64,000 bases of DNA from Phialophora verrucosa. Taxonomy: Eukaryota > Ascomycota > Eurotiomycetes > Chaetothyriales > Herpotrichiellaceae. Both the position numbers and the translations under genes were made by a program. The stretch covers positions 2,914,001-2,978,000 of the forward strand of contig MSED01000003.1 of assembly GCA_002099365.1 (NCBI GenBank). Reading direction: 5' to 3'. Shown here one piece after another: positions 44,106 to 54,072 of the stretch. The notes under the pieces were generated by a model. That model ran no database searches and had not been told where the DNA came from. It saw only the letters and a program-made list of their open reading frames with translations. Positions within the stretch are counted from its first letter, which is position 1, and each line of letters starts with the position of its first letter.

Positions 44106-44903
44106 TCAACTTGGACCCTCCTCGCGCCCTTGACCCACCAATCTCGCCTTGAAGTCCTCCAGCGCAGCGAGCACCTCGTCCTCGACGGCATTATTCTTCT
44201 CGCCCCCGCCACCGTCGCCCGCACTGGCCCGCTGCGCGAACCGCCCATACCGCAGATCACTCAACCCACCGACCGTGCCTTGGCACGCGCCGCGCAGAGC
44301 CGCGATCTCGGCTTCCATGTCCGCGATCTCGGAATTGAGGTCGTGAGTCGCGGTCTCCATGGCGCGGAGGAGCGACGTGCCGTTGTGGTAGAGACTCGTC
44401 GTCGAATGGGCTGAAGCTGAAGTATTGGAGAGGGGGATTCCGTCGTGCAGCGCCGTGTCCGTTTGGATGTCGATGTCGAGCTGCGGTCTCGCGTTGGTCT
44501 CGTCGTCGTGGTCGTCATCGTCGATGGACGTGTCGTCGTGGTCGCGGTCGTCTTGTGGGTTTCGTTTCCGCTTGCGACTCTGTTGCTGCTGTTGCTTCTG
44601 CTTCTGCTTCTGCTGGTGCTCTTCCCGTCGTACCTTCCTGGCCAGTTGGGCCGTGAGGGATACACTCCTCGTGCATTCGCTTTCGATGCGTCGGCGGACG
44701 TCGTCGATGATGACGGCCCGTTGGAACTGCAGGTCGCGGTATAGACGCTTAAGTTCCGTGGCGTGGGTGGTTTGGAGTGAGGTGGCGTTCTTTGGCAGGA
44801 GGGCCAGGAACGAGTGGTAGGGTAAGATCGTGGGCAGGGGGGAAGGGTGCAGGAGGTAGGAATGGAGGATTTGGGATTCCGAGGGCGGTGTTGGCGTCGC
44901 CAT
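44106..44903 (-). CDS. Cnl2/NKP2-family kinetochore protein
   Basis: An intronless 265-aa protein. The N-terminal 90 residues fit the Cnl2/NKP2 family: SESQILHSYLLHPSPLPTIL, a Phe-Leu-x-LLP segment, LKRLYRDLQFQRAVIIDDV and RRIESECTRS. Members are small helical subunits of the inner kinetochore (Ctf19/CCAN, the Nkp1-Nkp2 pair in yeast, Cnl2 in fission yeast). After the family domain come a Gln/Lys tract (QQKQKQKQQQQQ), an Asp/His-rich acidic stretch (DDTSIDDDDHDDE) and a second coiled coil (HDLNSEIADMEAEIAALRG). The polyQ/polyD linker is longer than I would expect and is encoded by impure trinucleotide runs. Localisation is inferred from the family. Confidence 0.8.
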   Translation of the reverse strand: MATPTPPSESQILHSYLLHPSPLPTILPYHSFLALLPKNATSLQTTHATELKRLYRDLQFQRAVIIDDVRRRIESECTRSVSLTAQLARKVRREEHQQKQKQKQQQQQSRKRKRNPQDDRDHDDTSIDDDDHDDETNARPQLDIDIQTDTALHDGIPLSNTSASAHSTTSLYHNGTSLLRAMETATHDLNSEIADMEAEIAALRGACQGTVGGLSDLRYGRFAQRASAGDGGGGEKNNAVEDEVLAALEDFKARLVGQGREEGPS

Positions 44904-45373
44904 CTTTGGAGGAATTGGATCGAACGCGTCGTCCGTTCGGACTGGAACTGATGGGGGATTTGGGATTCTTATGAATGATGGATGAAGGTGGAGGTTGGAA
45001 GCTGGGGCGTGTGTTCTTTTTGAACAATGGATGTGAGTGTGATCGGAGAATGGGGCCCTTATTCTTTAAGATTGATGGATGAGGGTGGAGGTGGGAGCTA
45101 AGGGATTTGTTCTCTTGATAGAACTTCCGCTGCGAGTCGAGCGCAAGATGCAGAGATCGGAAGACCTCTTGAATTCTCCTGAATAGATTTCAACCTGCGC
45201 AGGACAGGAAGTGCAAGTGTCAAGCGGCCGGCCTCAGTCCTCACCTGCCTGCCTCCCTGTCTGCACTGCAGGGTTTACTGTCCTGGTGATTGCGAGGTAT
45301 CTCAGATCCTCTGAGCTAATGTCGTCAATGCTCACTGGACATTCACGTCGCTTAGTCGTCGATGTCGACCGGA
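44904..45373. promoter_or_regulatory. Intergenic: kinetochore gene promoter
   Basis: 470 bp. A purine-rich near-duplicate (GGGATTTGGGATTCTTATGAATGATGGATGAAGGTGGAGG versus a diverged copy about 110 bp further) is visible at 44951-44990 and 45055-45095; bases quoted are only illustrative of the first copy. No gene seen. Confidence 0.35.
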
Positions 45374-46255
45374 TCAGGTAATGGTATTACCCTCTTCAAC
45401 GTCTGACCTGCGTGCTGCTGGTGTCGCCGCAGCGACAGTGTGAGCCCCTGACGCCGAGAAGCCTTGTCCTTGGAGACTGCTGTTGACGCCTTGACTTGAT
45501 TCTTGATGATCAAGCTGCGTCTCTCCACTGAGCAAGGATACCGCAGAAGTCCCGGAAATGGATGGTGCTTTGCCAGCCGTCTCGTGGACTTCCGTGGCTT
45601 CGACAAGTTGGTGGAGAGGAAAGTCTGAGGATGTGAGAGGGAGATCGGTGTTGATTTTGAAGTGTTGTTTAAAATGCAGATGTCGAGAATCGTCGGTTGG
45701 TCGTTCACGTCGAAAGGCACAGCCTGGGTGGTGTGGTATCACAAGTTCTTCGAATTCTGATTGCGTCAAAGGGGGCCGCAACGTCCTGCCTTCAGGGCCT
45801 CCAAGATCCTTGAGCTCACCAGGATCCCACGGGGTGCAAATGGTGAGTGGTTCGATGTTGTTGAGTCGGTAGTACCTTTCCTGACGCTGATGATCTTCCT
45901 ACGATCGTTGACGTCGCTCTCGGCAAACCTGATGATCAGGCCCGAGGAGGTTTTCTAACTCCAAGATCGTCAGAAACCGCCAGTCCGGATTCTCAGCTTC
46001 TGCACAGGCGCGGACCCGGTAAGAGAGTGGTGTGGCGGGCACAGTTGGACGGATGCCTGCTGTTGTCTTTCCTGGAAAGGGACTCTGACGATCGGGGTTG
46101 CTGTTGTGCTGGGCCTTTGTAGCTCGTGGACGCGAGGTTGACTGTTCTCCAGATGGGGATTGCGGTGTTGAGGATGGGGGTTTAATGGCGTCGAGGTCTT
46201 TATCCTTAAGTCTGCCGGCGCCAGGACGAGACGTCTGAGAGCCCTGTCTCGGCAT
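45374..46255 (-). CDS. Orphan hypothetical protein
   Basis: Tentative model: complement(45374..45886, 45929..46255), giving 279 aa. The 42-bp intron is short, but its GT and CAG ends keep phase and remove a stop, joining LLGPDHQ to RQERYYRLNN. The N-terminal 85 residues are polar and disordered. A compact stretch follows (RVRACAEAENPDWRFLTILELENLLG), then DPGELKDLGGPEGRTLRPPL and a polar tail. No family is recognised. It is divergent from Eaf3, sharing about 400 bp of upstream DNA. The frame is also open upstream to 46513, so an earlier start through an unseen exon is possible. Confidence 0.45.
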
Positions 46256-46661
46256 TATTGCAAGCCCATCAGTGATTGCCAGGCACGCATCCTGACTGCG
46301 ACGTGGCTTGTCCTGTTCATTGTCGTTAATGGCAGACGGTTTGGCCTCACCGGGATAACTTCGGCAAGAGGACGCGTTCTGGCCCGCCAATGAGCGTCGA
46401 CCTTGGCTCGCTCTTCTCACTTCGTCTCGCCTTCTCAGCCTTCGACACTTCAATTCATCCACCACTGACTGCCTCGTCTTTTCCTGCTTGCGTCTCCTTC
46501 CAAAAAGCAACATCCTTTCTCATTGCATTGGCTGGCGATATCTTCTTCAGCGTAAGGAGTGCGACGGCCCCTTTTTCACACGATTCCCCTCCTTCAACCC
46601 GCCTCGACCACAGATCGGCCCATGCCGTGAATTGCTGGCTGAAGCCTGTCTCTGCGATATC
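46256..46661. promoter_or_regulatory. Shared divergent promoter region
   Basis: 406 bp between the start codons of the orphan gene (minus) and Eaf3 (plus). If both models are right it acts as a bidirectional promoter. Confidence 0.4.
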
Positions 46662-49600
46662 ATGGCCCCGCAGTCCGGTGAGAGCAAATCGACTTATCAA
46701 ACCAACGAAAAGGTCCTCTGCTTTCATGGCGAATTCCTGTACGAGGCGAAAATCCAAGACTTGAGACGAACAGATTCCAAAGACCCAAAGTCTCCTTTTG
46801 AGTACAAGATCCACTACAAAGGGTGGAAGAACACGTAAGTCTCAGTCCTTCCCTGTCCCATTGTTAATCTGCGTGTCGATCTTCTGCCCTGCCCTCGCTC
46901 ATAGCTTTTCACATTGTCCAAGCCCGTGGCAAATGCTATCGGGCCTGTGGACGCCCCCAGAACTGAACAGTTCGAAGTTGGAATTCACTTCTTATCATCG
47001 TTCCCTTTGACTGCCTCCGGCTGCGTGCTAAAAGCCTCGCCTTAACCTTGGTCCGCTTGATGTTTATTGTCTCCACACTAACAGCTTCTTCTCCAGTTGG
47101 GATGACTGGGTCTCATTCGAACGATTGCGGAAATGGACAGAGGAGAACCGTGAACTAGCAGCCCAGCTCCGCCGAGAACACACTCAAGCGCAAAAGGCTC
47201 TATCCAAGACCACCTCCAAGTCGCGTCGTGGTCAAGGCTCAGAGATCGGTTCCGGAAGAGGTTCAGAGGAAAGAACATCATCTGTCCCAGCTGCCGGTGG
47301 TAGAGGATCAAAGCGTGCTCGTGATAACGATATCGAAAAGGTTAGTGGTGATTCCCGTCCCACACAGTTTACTATGTCGAGTTTGCCCCGTGCTCAAGTT
47401 TCCCCTGGAATGATGCCCCCCTTGGATGATTCGCGTGACCCTGGTTCTCTCACCGGTTGGGATTTCTTGCAAAACGCTTCTGGAAACAAGTTCGACATTG
47501 GACCCCGGAGAGCTGTCAGTACGCCTTCCTATAGCAGTCTTACCAACAACTTGGATCCGGACGAAGAAGATGAAGACGCCGAAGAAGACAGCGACGACAT
47601 GGCCACCGACACACGGAAATCCAACGATAGAGCTGGCTTGCGACAATATGTGTACCAGCCCCGCAAAGCCGCAATCAAAGCTGGCATCGCAATTAAGAAA
47701 TCCAAACAATTGCTGCCACTGATCGTGAGCCCGTCCCCAGTCAAAACAAGAAAGAGAAAAGCACAAGGAGACGACACGGACAAAGCTAAAAAGCCTTCTG
47801 CCTCTGCAATGCGCACCCACAAGACGTCAGGTAGCCCTTCAAGAAGCTCTCTCTCCCCACAACCCTCACACCAAGCCAAGAAGCCCAGATTGGTCGCACG
47901 AAAGGGGGTTGCAGTCCGCGTCAACAAACCTGGCCCATCAGCACGTCGTCGCTCCATATCGAGCAAACCTTCCCGCCGCTCCGCACCTCCCGAGTCCGAT
48001 GGCTCGTACTCGCCCACAAACACTGAAGAGGCGGTCGACCCTGATCTGACCGATCGCAGCGTCACTCGTGCCAAAGTGCCTGCAAAGTCGACCAAACGTC
48101 CTTTTGTTGCAATCGGCAGTCTCCCCGCCCAGCCTCCCCCTCAACATGACCCAGAGTCCGCTGGCCACACCTCTGCGATTGAGCAGGGCGATGACGAGGA
48201 TCTTGTGGAAGGGGCTCCGGAAGATGACCTGGAGGTCGATCCACCAGGGTCTGGCACGCCGTTTGACGCTCTGAGATGGCCTCACCGTCTTCTTGAGAGA
48301 GTCAATCGCTGCGGCTCTTTCTTCCCGGAGTGTTGGGCCGATGAGGAAATCAAAGCCATTCCAGATGCAATCTTCGTCGACATTCGCCAAGACCTTCTCG
48401 CCATCTTGAGATATGACCTCTTGTTGCACCGACCTTGGAAACTTCTGAAGAAGCTTCCCGACTCTTCACCCTTTTGGGCCACATGGCAAAAGCAGGAGGG
48501 ACGCAAGATCATCGATACATTCGTTGCCAAAGTCAAAACTGAGCGAGACAAAGACTGTGCCAGTACTCTGCTCGAACTTGCTCGTGTTGCGACTGAGTTT
48601 GCACCTTCTCCCCCGGCCGCCACAATCTCACCTGGCCTTCACGCACCAACCGACTTTCGCGCCGAAGGTTGCCAGACCTGCGCTAAACGTGGTGTCAGGT
48701 GTGATGGTTCCAAGCCAGTCTGCAACCAATGCAAGCAAGAAGGTTGTACATGCGCATTCGGCGAGCCTGTCACATATGGTGACGCCAGCATTGGCGGTGA
48801 AGAGAGCTACATTCGCACCGGCAGTATTTACGACAGACAACAGGAGTTCGCTGGCCTAAGTGCTCAGAATCTGCTGTTGGCTGTCCGTGCCAGAATTCCA
48901 CCTAACCGAGAGCCTACCACGCTGGACTATTTGGCGCTCGCAGTTGAGGTTGTTGGGTCTGGGACGTCCCGTCGTGTTCAAGGAAACCTTTGCAGGACCA
49001 CCCAGGATAGCAAAGTCAACAATTCACAAGTACCTCTGTCCGCACCGACTCCCAAATAGGACATACTGCCAGCCCGACGACGTGCCAGTTTGCCCGGTTC
49101 TCCTCCCCTTGCCACAGACCGTGAAACCTATTTCCCAGGGTGGAATCCTCTCACCCAAGGCTTGAATTGCTACTTTCTTGACATCGAACAAGAAATAACC
49201 CATGCTTACTTGGTCATGAACAAACAGGAAGAATCATTTTATTCGCGCCCGTCGATCCGCATAAATGTACCCGACCACCTGAAGAACCTCCTCGTCGACG
49301 ACTGGGAGAATGTGACAAAATCCCTCCTTCTCGTCCCTCTCCCGAGTCAAGCGCCCGCGAACTACATCATAGACGAGTACTTCAACGAAGAAAAGATCAA
49401 CCGACGTCTTGGTTCTGCCGAGGCAGACATTTTGGAGGAATTCTGTGCGGGATTGAAGATGTACTTCGAGAAGGCGGTGGGAAAGATCTTGCTGTACCGC
49501 TTTGAGCGAAGCCAATTGGCAGAGGTACGTCTTCTACCAAGTTCATTACACCCACAACTCCTAACAATCGCGTTCCCATCTACAGGTTCGCAAGCTCTGG

Positions 49601-49935
49601 GAATCCGGCAAGTACAAGGACTGGGAGGGCAAAGGCCCAGGTGACTGCTACGGCGCCGAACATCTTACCCGTATGATCGTCAACCTTCCCGAAATGATCG
49701 TAAGTTCTCTCTCTTGCCTCACCATCCTTTTTGGACCCTTTGTCACCCTCTCTCCTTCGCGTTGTGTACAAGCTAACGCTGAACGCAGGCTCAGACCAAT
49801 ATGGACGCCGAAGCCGTCTCCCGCCTGAAGACTGAGCTCAGCAAATTCTCCACCTGGCTGTCCCGCAATAGCTCCAAGTTCTTCTGCGCCAAGTACGAGA
49901 AACCGAGTGCCGAGTACGTTGAGAATGCCCGTTAG
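46662..49935 (+). CDS. EAF3: Eaf3/MRG15 chromatin protein, interrupted by a 1.9-kb in-frame insert
   Basis: Spliced as join(46662..46834, 47097..47340, 49228..49524, 49586..49699, 49789..49935), giving 324 aa, normal for fungal Eaf3. The chromodomain spans residues 10-75 (KVLCFHGEFLYEAKI, YKIHYKGWKNTWDDWVSFERLRKW), then a basic linker ending KRARDNDIEK. The MRG domain starts EESFYSRPSIRINVPDHL and includes LLVDDWENVTK, NYIIDEYFNEE and ILLYRFERSQ. Eaf3 is shared by the NuA4 acetyltransferase and Rpd3S deacetylase complexes and reads H3K36 methylation. The linker-MRG junction needs removal of a 1887-bp intron (GTTAGT to AACAAACAG), huge for this genome and itself coding (see separate entry). 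Intron 1 is 262 bp. The frame stays open for 49 codons after the TAG stop. Confidence 0.9.
47341..49227 (+). other. 1887-bp coding insert / exitron-like intron in Eaf3
   Basis: It lies between the Eaf3 basic linker and MRG domain. The length is 3 x 629. It is open in the same frame as both flanking exons, apart from one TAG at 49057-49059. The ends fit GT-AG splicing. Confidence 0.85.
47374..49059 (+). CDS. Zinc-cluster ORF nested in the large Eaf3 intron
   Basis: From the first internal ATG the frame codes 561 aa; in the unspliced transcript it would instead follow the Eaf3 chromodomain, making a 711-aa protein. The N-terminal 270 residues are polar, with an acidic run (DEEDEDAEEDSDD) and basic Ser/Pro-rich stretches (TRKRKAQGDD, KKPRLVARKG). 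A folded region follows (RWPHRLLERVNRCGSFFPE, ILRYDLLLHRPWKLLKKLP). The zinc motif at 48670-48753 reads C-x2-C-x6-C-x6-C-x2-C-x6-C, a perfect Zn2Cys6 spacing (CQTCAKRGVRC, then CNQCKQEGCTC). Past the TAG the frame continues SLPGSPPLATDRETYFPGW and on to the MRG exon. There is almost no room for a separate promoter inside the intron. Whether it is an alternative isoform, a nested gene or a captured fragment is open. Confidence 0.65.
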   Translation: MSSLPRAQVSPGMMPPLDDSRDPGSLTGWDFLQNASGNKFDIGPRRAVSTPSYSSLTNNLDPDEEDEDAEEDSDDMATDTRKSNDRAGLRQYVYQPRKAAIKAGIAIKKSKQLLPLIVSPSPVKTRKRKAQGDDTDKAKKPSASAMRTHKTSGSPSRSSLSPQPSHQAKKPRLVARKGVAVRVNKPGPSARRRSISSKPSRRSAPPESDGSYSPTNTEEAVDPDLTDRSVTRAKVPAKSTKRPFVAIGSLPAQPPPQHDPESAGHTSAIEQGDDEDLVEGAPEDDLEVDPPGSGTPFDALRWPHRLLERVNRCGSFFPECWADEEIKAIPDAIFVDIRQDLLAILRYDLLLHRPWKLLKKLPDSSPFWATWQKQEGRKIIDTFVAKVKTERDKDCASTLLELARVATEFAPSPPAATISPGLHAPTDFRAEGCQTCAKRGVRCDGSKPVCNQCKQEGCTCAFGEPVTYGDASIGGEESYIRTGSIYDRQQEFAGLSAQNLLLAVRARIPPNREPTTLDYLALAVEVVGSGTSRRVQGNLCRTTQDSKVNNSQVPLSAPTPK

Positions 49936-50084
49936 GAACGAGAGCAGACTCAGAAGAAAGATAAGCCGAAGACATATACTCCGAAGAAGGACTCTCCAAA
50001 GAAGGACACTCCGAAGAAAGTCGCTCAGGGTCAGGCAGAGAGAGCTGTTACTCGCGCTATGGGCCGAGATGGAAATGCGAAGTA
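49936..50084 (+). other. In-frame Lys-rich extension after the Eaf3 stop
   Basis: After TAG (49933-49935) the same frame reads EREQTQKKDKPKTYTPKKD, then a repeat of SPKKD/TPKK, and ends at a second TAG (50082-50084). The composition is protein-like (a basic SPKK-type tail). Confidence 0.6.
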
Positions 50085-52271
50085 GCTGCGAAGTCAATAG
50101 TCATGATACGGCGTCTAGGGATGCTTGATGCTTGGAGCAGAGGTGCATAGGTTTGACATACAGCCTGCAATCAGCTTGGCCCTCAGGGCTCAGCATCGAT
50201 TATGATGCACAATGCAAGGGCGCGTGCCGAAATTCACTTGTTCCATGATCCTTCTGTGCGCAACGAACTTTGCAGTTAATGCCCTTGACGGCCAGGTAAA
50301 GATAGAGGATGCTGCCTCGTTCGCTGTTGCGAGTGGTGCTATCCCAGCCTTCAGCCTCCAGCTGCATGTGGAACAAAGACAATGCGGACCAGAGCGCAGC
50401 CCTTCTCGTAATTCTACCAGCATTGAGGAGCGCGATAGCACGGTGCGGTAGAGTACCGCAAACTGCAATCTAAGACGGGAGGCAACCCATTGCCATGATG
50501 TCTTTCAGCGTCGTCTGTTCGCGGCACAATTGCGGCCAGCTCTCTTCATATCATTTTCTGACACGATCTGTTCTGCGGGGAGTCCGATCTTCTTGCCGTT
50601 AATGGTGGCGGTGTTGAGTGTGTCCGCCCTGAGCAATTGTACACCTCTACCGTGAACAATTGTGGTGGCTGAGCTCAAGTTAAACCGCGCCTGAATCCCA
50701 TACGCCGATTCAACATCATAAAGCGGTACTGGTAGGCCACCGGCAATAGCGACCGCGATGGCTAAGGGAAATAACCAACGAGTCCGGATCACAACGGACA
50801 AATGGGCGGGTGGCTTGCGTGGTGGCTTTGAATTGAGGTCGCCCAAACCTTTGATCGATGGCTTGGTCTGTGGAAGACCTGTCTTGCATGCAGAGCCAGA
50901 TGGCTTCCGCCGAAGTCAGTGGCTTCCGCCGCCTCGGATTACAGTCATCGAGCCCGTTTCCGGGCGACTGTACACCGGGTCGCTTTCCGAGGGCGACACG
51001 CAGTTTGTGAACCAATACCGCCCATGCTGTACGCCATTAGGCGATCCAGTTAGGGTCCAACTCTTGCTGTCCCCATGCTCGATCCGAAAGGCTTTCGATA
51101 TACTTGGCCATACCAGCCGTGGAGAAGGTTGGTAAGCGTAGGTACTCTGCGAAAGTAGTAATCGAGGTATCTATCCTTGAAGTCTCGAGTGGACCTTCGG
51201 CTCGAGAAAAATGCGTGGTCGCTCTAGATCTCAGCAGCTTCGGCTTCGTTCACGGCATTGTCTTCCAGCTTACTCAGGATATAAAGGTCAGAGTCTGTAT
51301 CGAGGTTATGCTGGGTGGGAAAGTAACTGATTCGAGAATAGGGAAACCGGATTATAAGGCAGAATCAGGGCATCCGATACCTTCGAGGAGGCCACTTGTG
51401 TTGCCTGGACGATTCGAGACAGCAAGGTAAAAACAGAATACGAGTCCATCACCCAACAGCTCATTGCCCCCCTTCAAGCCGAACAGCAAGGTTGTACCCA
51501 CAAGATGGCTCAGGAGCTGGGATATCAAAGCTTGGTTGTCATTTCTCAGACTTCGTCGAAGAAGACAGGCACTCTTCGATGATTTCATTCCAACTCTGGA
51601 GTTGAACGCGACGCCAGCTTCCTGCCGGCGACATATCATTGAGTTGAACTTCTGGAGCTCTTATTGTCGTACTCGTACTTATCCAACTCTCTCCCTGCCG
51701 ATTACTTCGACCTACATGTACGAGCTTGGCAGGCCTTGACGGAGTGATGCACTATAAGTGCCTATGAGTGCCTATGCAGCTCCGTACCCGGTACCGAGAA
51801 TCGCAGTTTGAAAACCCCACAGGCCGACTTGTGCTAGACGCTTCCATGAACTCAACCACCATCAATTCTCAGATATTTAGCTACCACGTGCGTTCGCTGC
51901 ACTCGATATCATAGCATTTCACGATTGAGTGCGAAGCAGCCCGTTCAGCCAACACGTCCAATCTTGCACTGCGTATAACCACGCCATATTCTGATCCAAT
52001 CGGCCCATTTCTGTCGCGCAAAGGTACGTGAAATTGTGCGATTCTGCTACGTTACTAGGATGAGATACCAGCTGGCACCAGTCTGAGAAGACTTGTACTC
52101 TTTACATGCGGATCAGCTACATGGCACTTAGCCTACAATCTGAATATTCTACTTCACATACTAGTCTACACTCGAATTACTTCACCGAATTCCAGACTGA
52201 CCGACTCAAGCCGAGACAGATATTTCTTTCGAGACCTCACTGAGTAAGACTGCCACACTCACCTTTTCGTC
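50085..52271. other. Gene-poor region with decayed sequence
   Basis: About 2.2 kb between Eaf3 and Aha1. Only short frames occur, apart from a probable remnant at 50505-50846. The last 400 bp are AT-rich and presumably promoter of Aha1. Confidence 0.4.
50505..50846 (-). pseudogene. Possible remnant of a fungal membrane-protein gene
   Basis: A minus-strand frame of 113 codons without an ATG at its start. It reads KPPAHLSVVIRTRWLFPLAI, continuing into a hydrophobic helix and then LYDVESAYGIQARFNLSS. This resembles the N-terminal TM region and following loop of a family of large polytopic fungal membrane proteins that I recall only loosely. After GRGVQLL the text changes character (TATINGKKIGLPAEQ) and ends. 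No further exons are visible downstream. I infer a deletion remnant; it could be chance. Confidence 0.3.
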
Positions 52272-53417
52272 ATGCTCCACAATCCAAACAACTGGCATTG
52301 GGTGAACAAAGATGCCGGTCCCTGGTCGAAAGAGTACTTGGACACTGAGGTCAAAAAAGTCTCGGCAGAAGAGAATGGAGTGTCGGCGAAGATCACAAAA
52401 CTCATCTCCATGGACGGGGACGTCGAGGTGAGCCAACGGAAAGGCAAAGTCATCACGATCTTCGATGTTGCGCTGCAGCTCGAGTATGAAGGTACGGGAC
52501 TGGTAGTGACATAAAACATGGACAAGAGACGGCTCATACTGTGCAGGGAAGACAGAAGATGGCACCGACGTCAGCGGCAGCATTAAAGTCCCCGAGTGCG
52601 CGTATGATACGGAGCCTGATGAGTACGTGGTATGTATTCGTGGGACGGACCCCTGGAATGGTCGGAAACACTAACACCACTCTCGCAGTTCGATATAGAC
52701 ATTTATTCAGAGAAGAAGGAGAAACAGCCCGTCAAAGACCTGGTCCGCTCAAAACTAGTCCCGCAACTGAGAAATGTCTTTTCCAAGTTTGGACCAGCCC
52801 TGATAGAAGAGCACGGAAAGGATTTACAACACGCACCTGGCTCGAATCCGTCAAGTGGGTTTGCAACACCGACGTGGCATCCCGAGAAGGAACGCAAACC
52901 CTTGTCTCCCGCACCCACCACGACCTCCACCTCCGGCAAATCATCTGTCAATACCACCACGGTCACAGCTACAGATGAATTCCGCACCACCGCAGAGGAA
53001 ATGTATCAGACCTTCACCGACCCTCAGCGACTGGCAGCTTTCACACGCGCACCTCCTCGAGTGTTCGAAGGCGCCAAGCCCGGTGGAAAATTTGCCATCT
53101 TCGACGGCAACGTCTCCGGCGAGTTTGTTGAACTAAACCCACCCAAGAAGCTGGTCCAGACATGGAGGTTGGCTCAATGGCCAGAAGGGCATGTGAGCAC
53201 ACAAGAGATCGTCTTTGACCAGAATGATGTGGACCGAGTGACCAATATGCGGGTAACTTGGACTGGCGTGCCTGTTGGACAGGAAGAGGTGGTGCAGAGA
53301 AACTGGGAAGGCTACTATGTTCGCAGCATCAAGCAGACGTTTGGGTAAGTCTTGCGTTCCTGCCTGACGGTCGGCGCATCGAACTGACACGACGACAGCT
53401 TCGGCACCATTCTTTAG
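52272..53417 (+). CDS. AHA1: Hsp90 co-chaperone Aha1
   Basis: Spliced as join(52272..52491, 52547..52629, 52689..53344, 53399..53417), giving 325 aa. Three introns (55, 59 and 54 bp) are in phase, and the last exon holds only five codons plus the stop. The N-terminal domain opens MLHNPNNWHWVNKDAGPW, containing the conserved NxNNWHW-type motif that stimulates the Hsp90 ATPase. It includes AKITKLISMDGDVEVSQRKG and the VPQLRNVFSKFGPALIEEHG helix. A Ser/Thr/Pro linker (about residues 180-215) leads to the AHSA1/START-like C-terminal domain (TAEEMYQTFTDPQRLAAFTR, KLVQTWRLAQWPEGH, RNWEGYYVRSIKQTFG). It acts in the cytosol on the Hsp90 middle domain to speed client folding. The ATG used is the first in frame. 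Confidence 0.95.
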
Positions 53418-54072
53418 GTTGGCTCACCGTGGGCTTTTTGTCAGCATTTGCACAAGCAAGGCGACTGGAGTAAAGAATTGGCAAGCGATGCATATCCCAG
53501 GGTACTTGGGCTGTCTAGAGGTCTTGGTGAGTTCTAGGGGACTGGGAAAAGCTAAGAAGATGACGTGCCCACGCAAGGACGAGGTTTGAACGGTGCAACG
53601 ATATCCATGAAGTAAGAGAATTACACATTTTACACACTTCCTTCCCGCTCCTGCTCTCAGGGCTCAGCAACACCACCCTCTCCTGGGGCATACAGTACGA
53701 GTACAGATCCTTTAGGCAAAGATCGTGGTTGCAGGGGCCTCGACGTGTCGATTTCCAGCATCATTACAGCTTGTGAACCGCGAATACGTCATTGCCATGC
53801 CAGCTTTTCGGCTTCCCATTAAAATCGGTCTGCACCGCCACACTTTGACATTCCATTGCTCTGCTCTTGAGTTTCGATATGATCGACCACTTTCTTGCTG
53901 GTCCAGGTCTTGAATGTCGCCGATTCCGCTTTGCCATTAACAGAGACGGTGTGCTGACTGTCCCTGAAGAAACCCAAGCCTCAGCTGGCCCGGGTTTGAG
54001 CCTGCCTTTCGTCCAGCAGTCGTGCACCAATATTTTACTAGTCTCTAGTAGTTCAGGCCGTCTTCAGTCGAC
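53418..54072. promoter_or_regulatory. Intergenic: promoter of the DUF726 gene
   Basis: 655 bp between two plus-strand genes. It contains ACTAGTCTCTAGTAG, an imperfect palindrome near 54039. No gene seen. Confidence 0.4.

Noticed and set aside
44445..44820. Plus-strand hydrophobic frames (poly-Leu/Val/Cys)
   Set aside because: They are the antisense of the polyQ/polyD linker of the kinetochore gene. The repeats create an artificial hydrophobic pattern.
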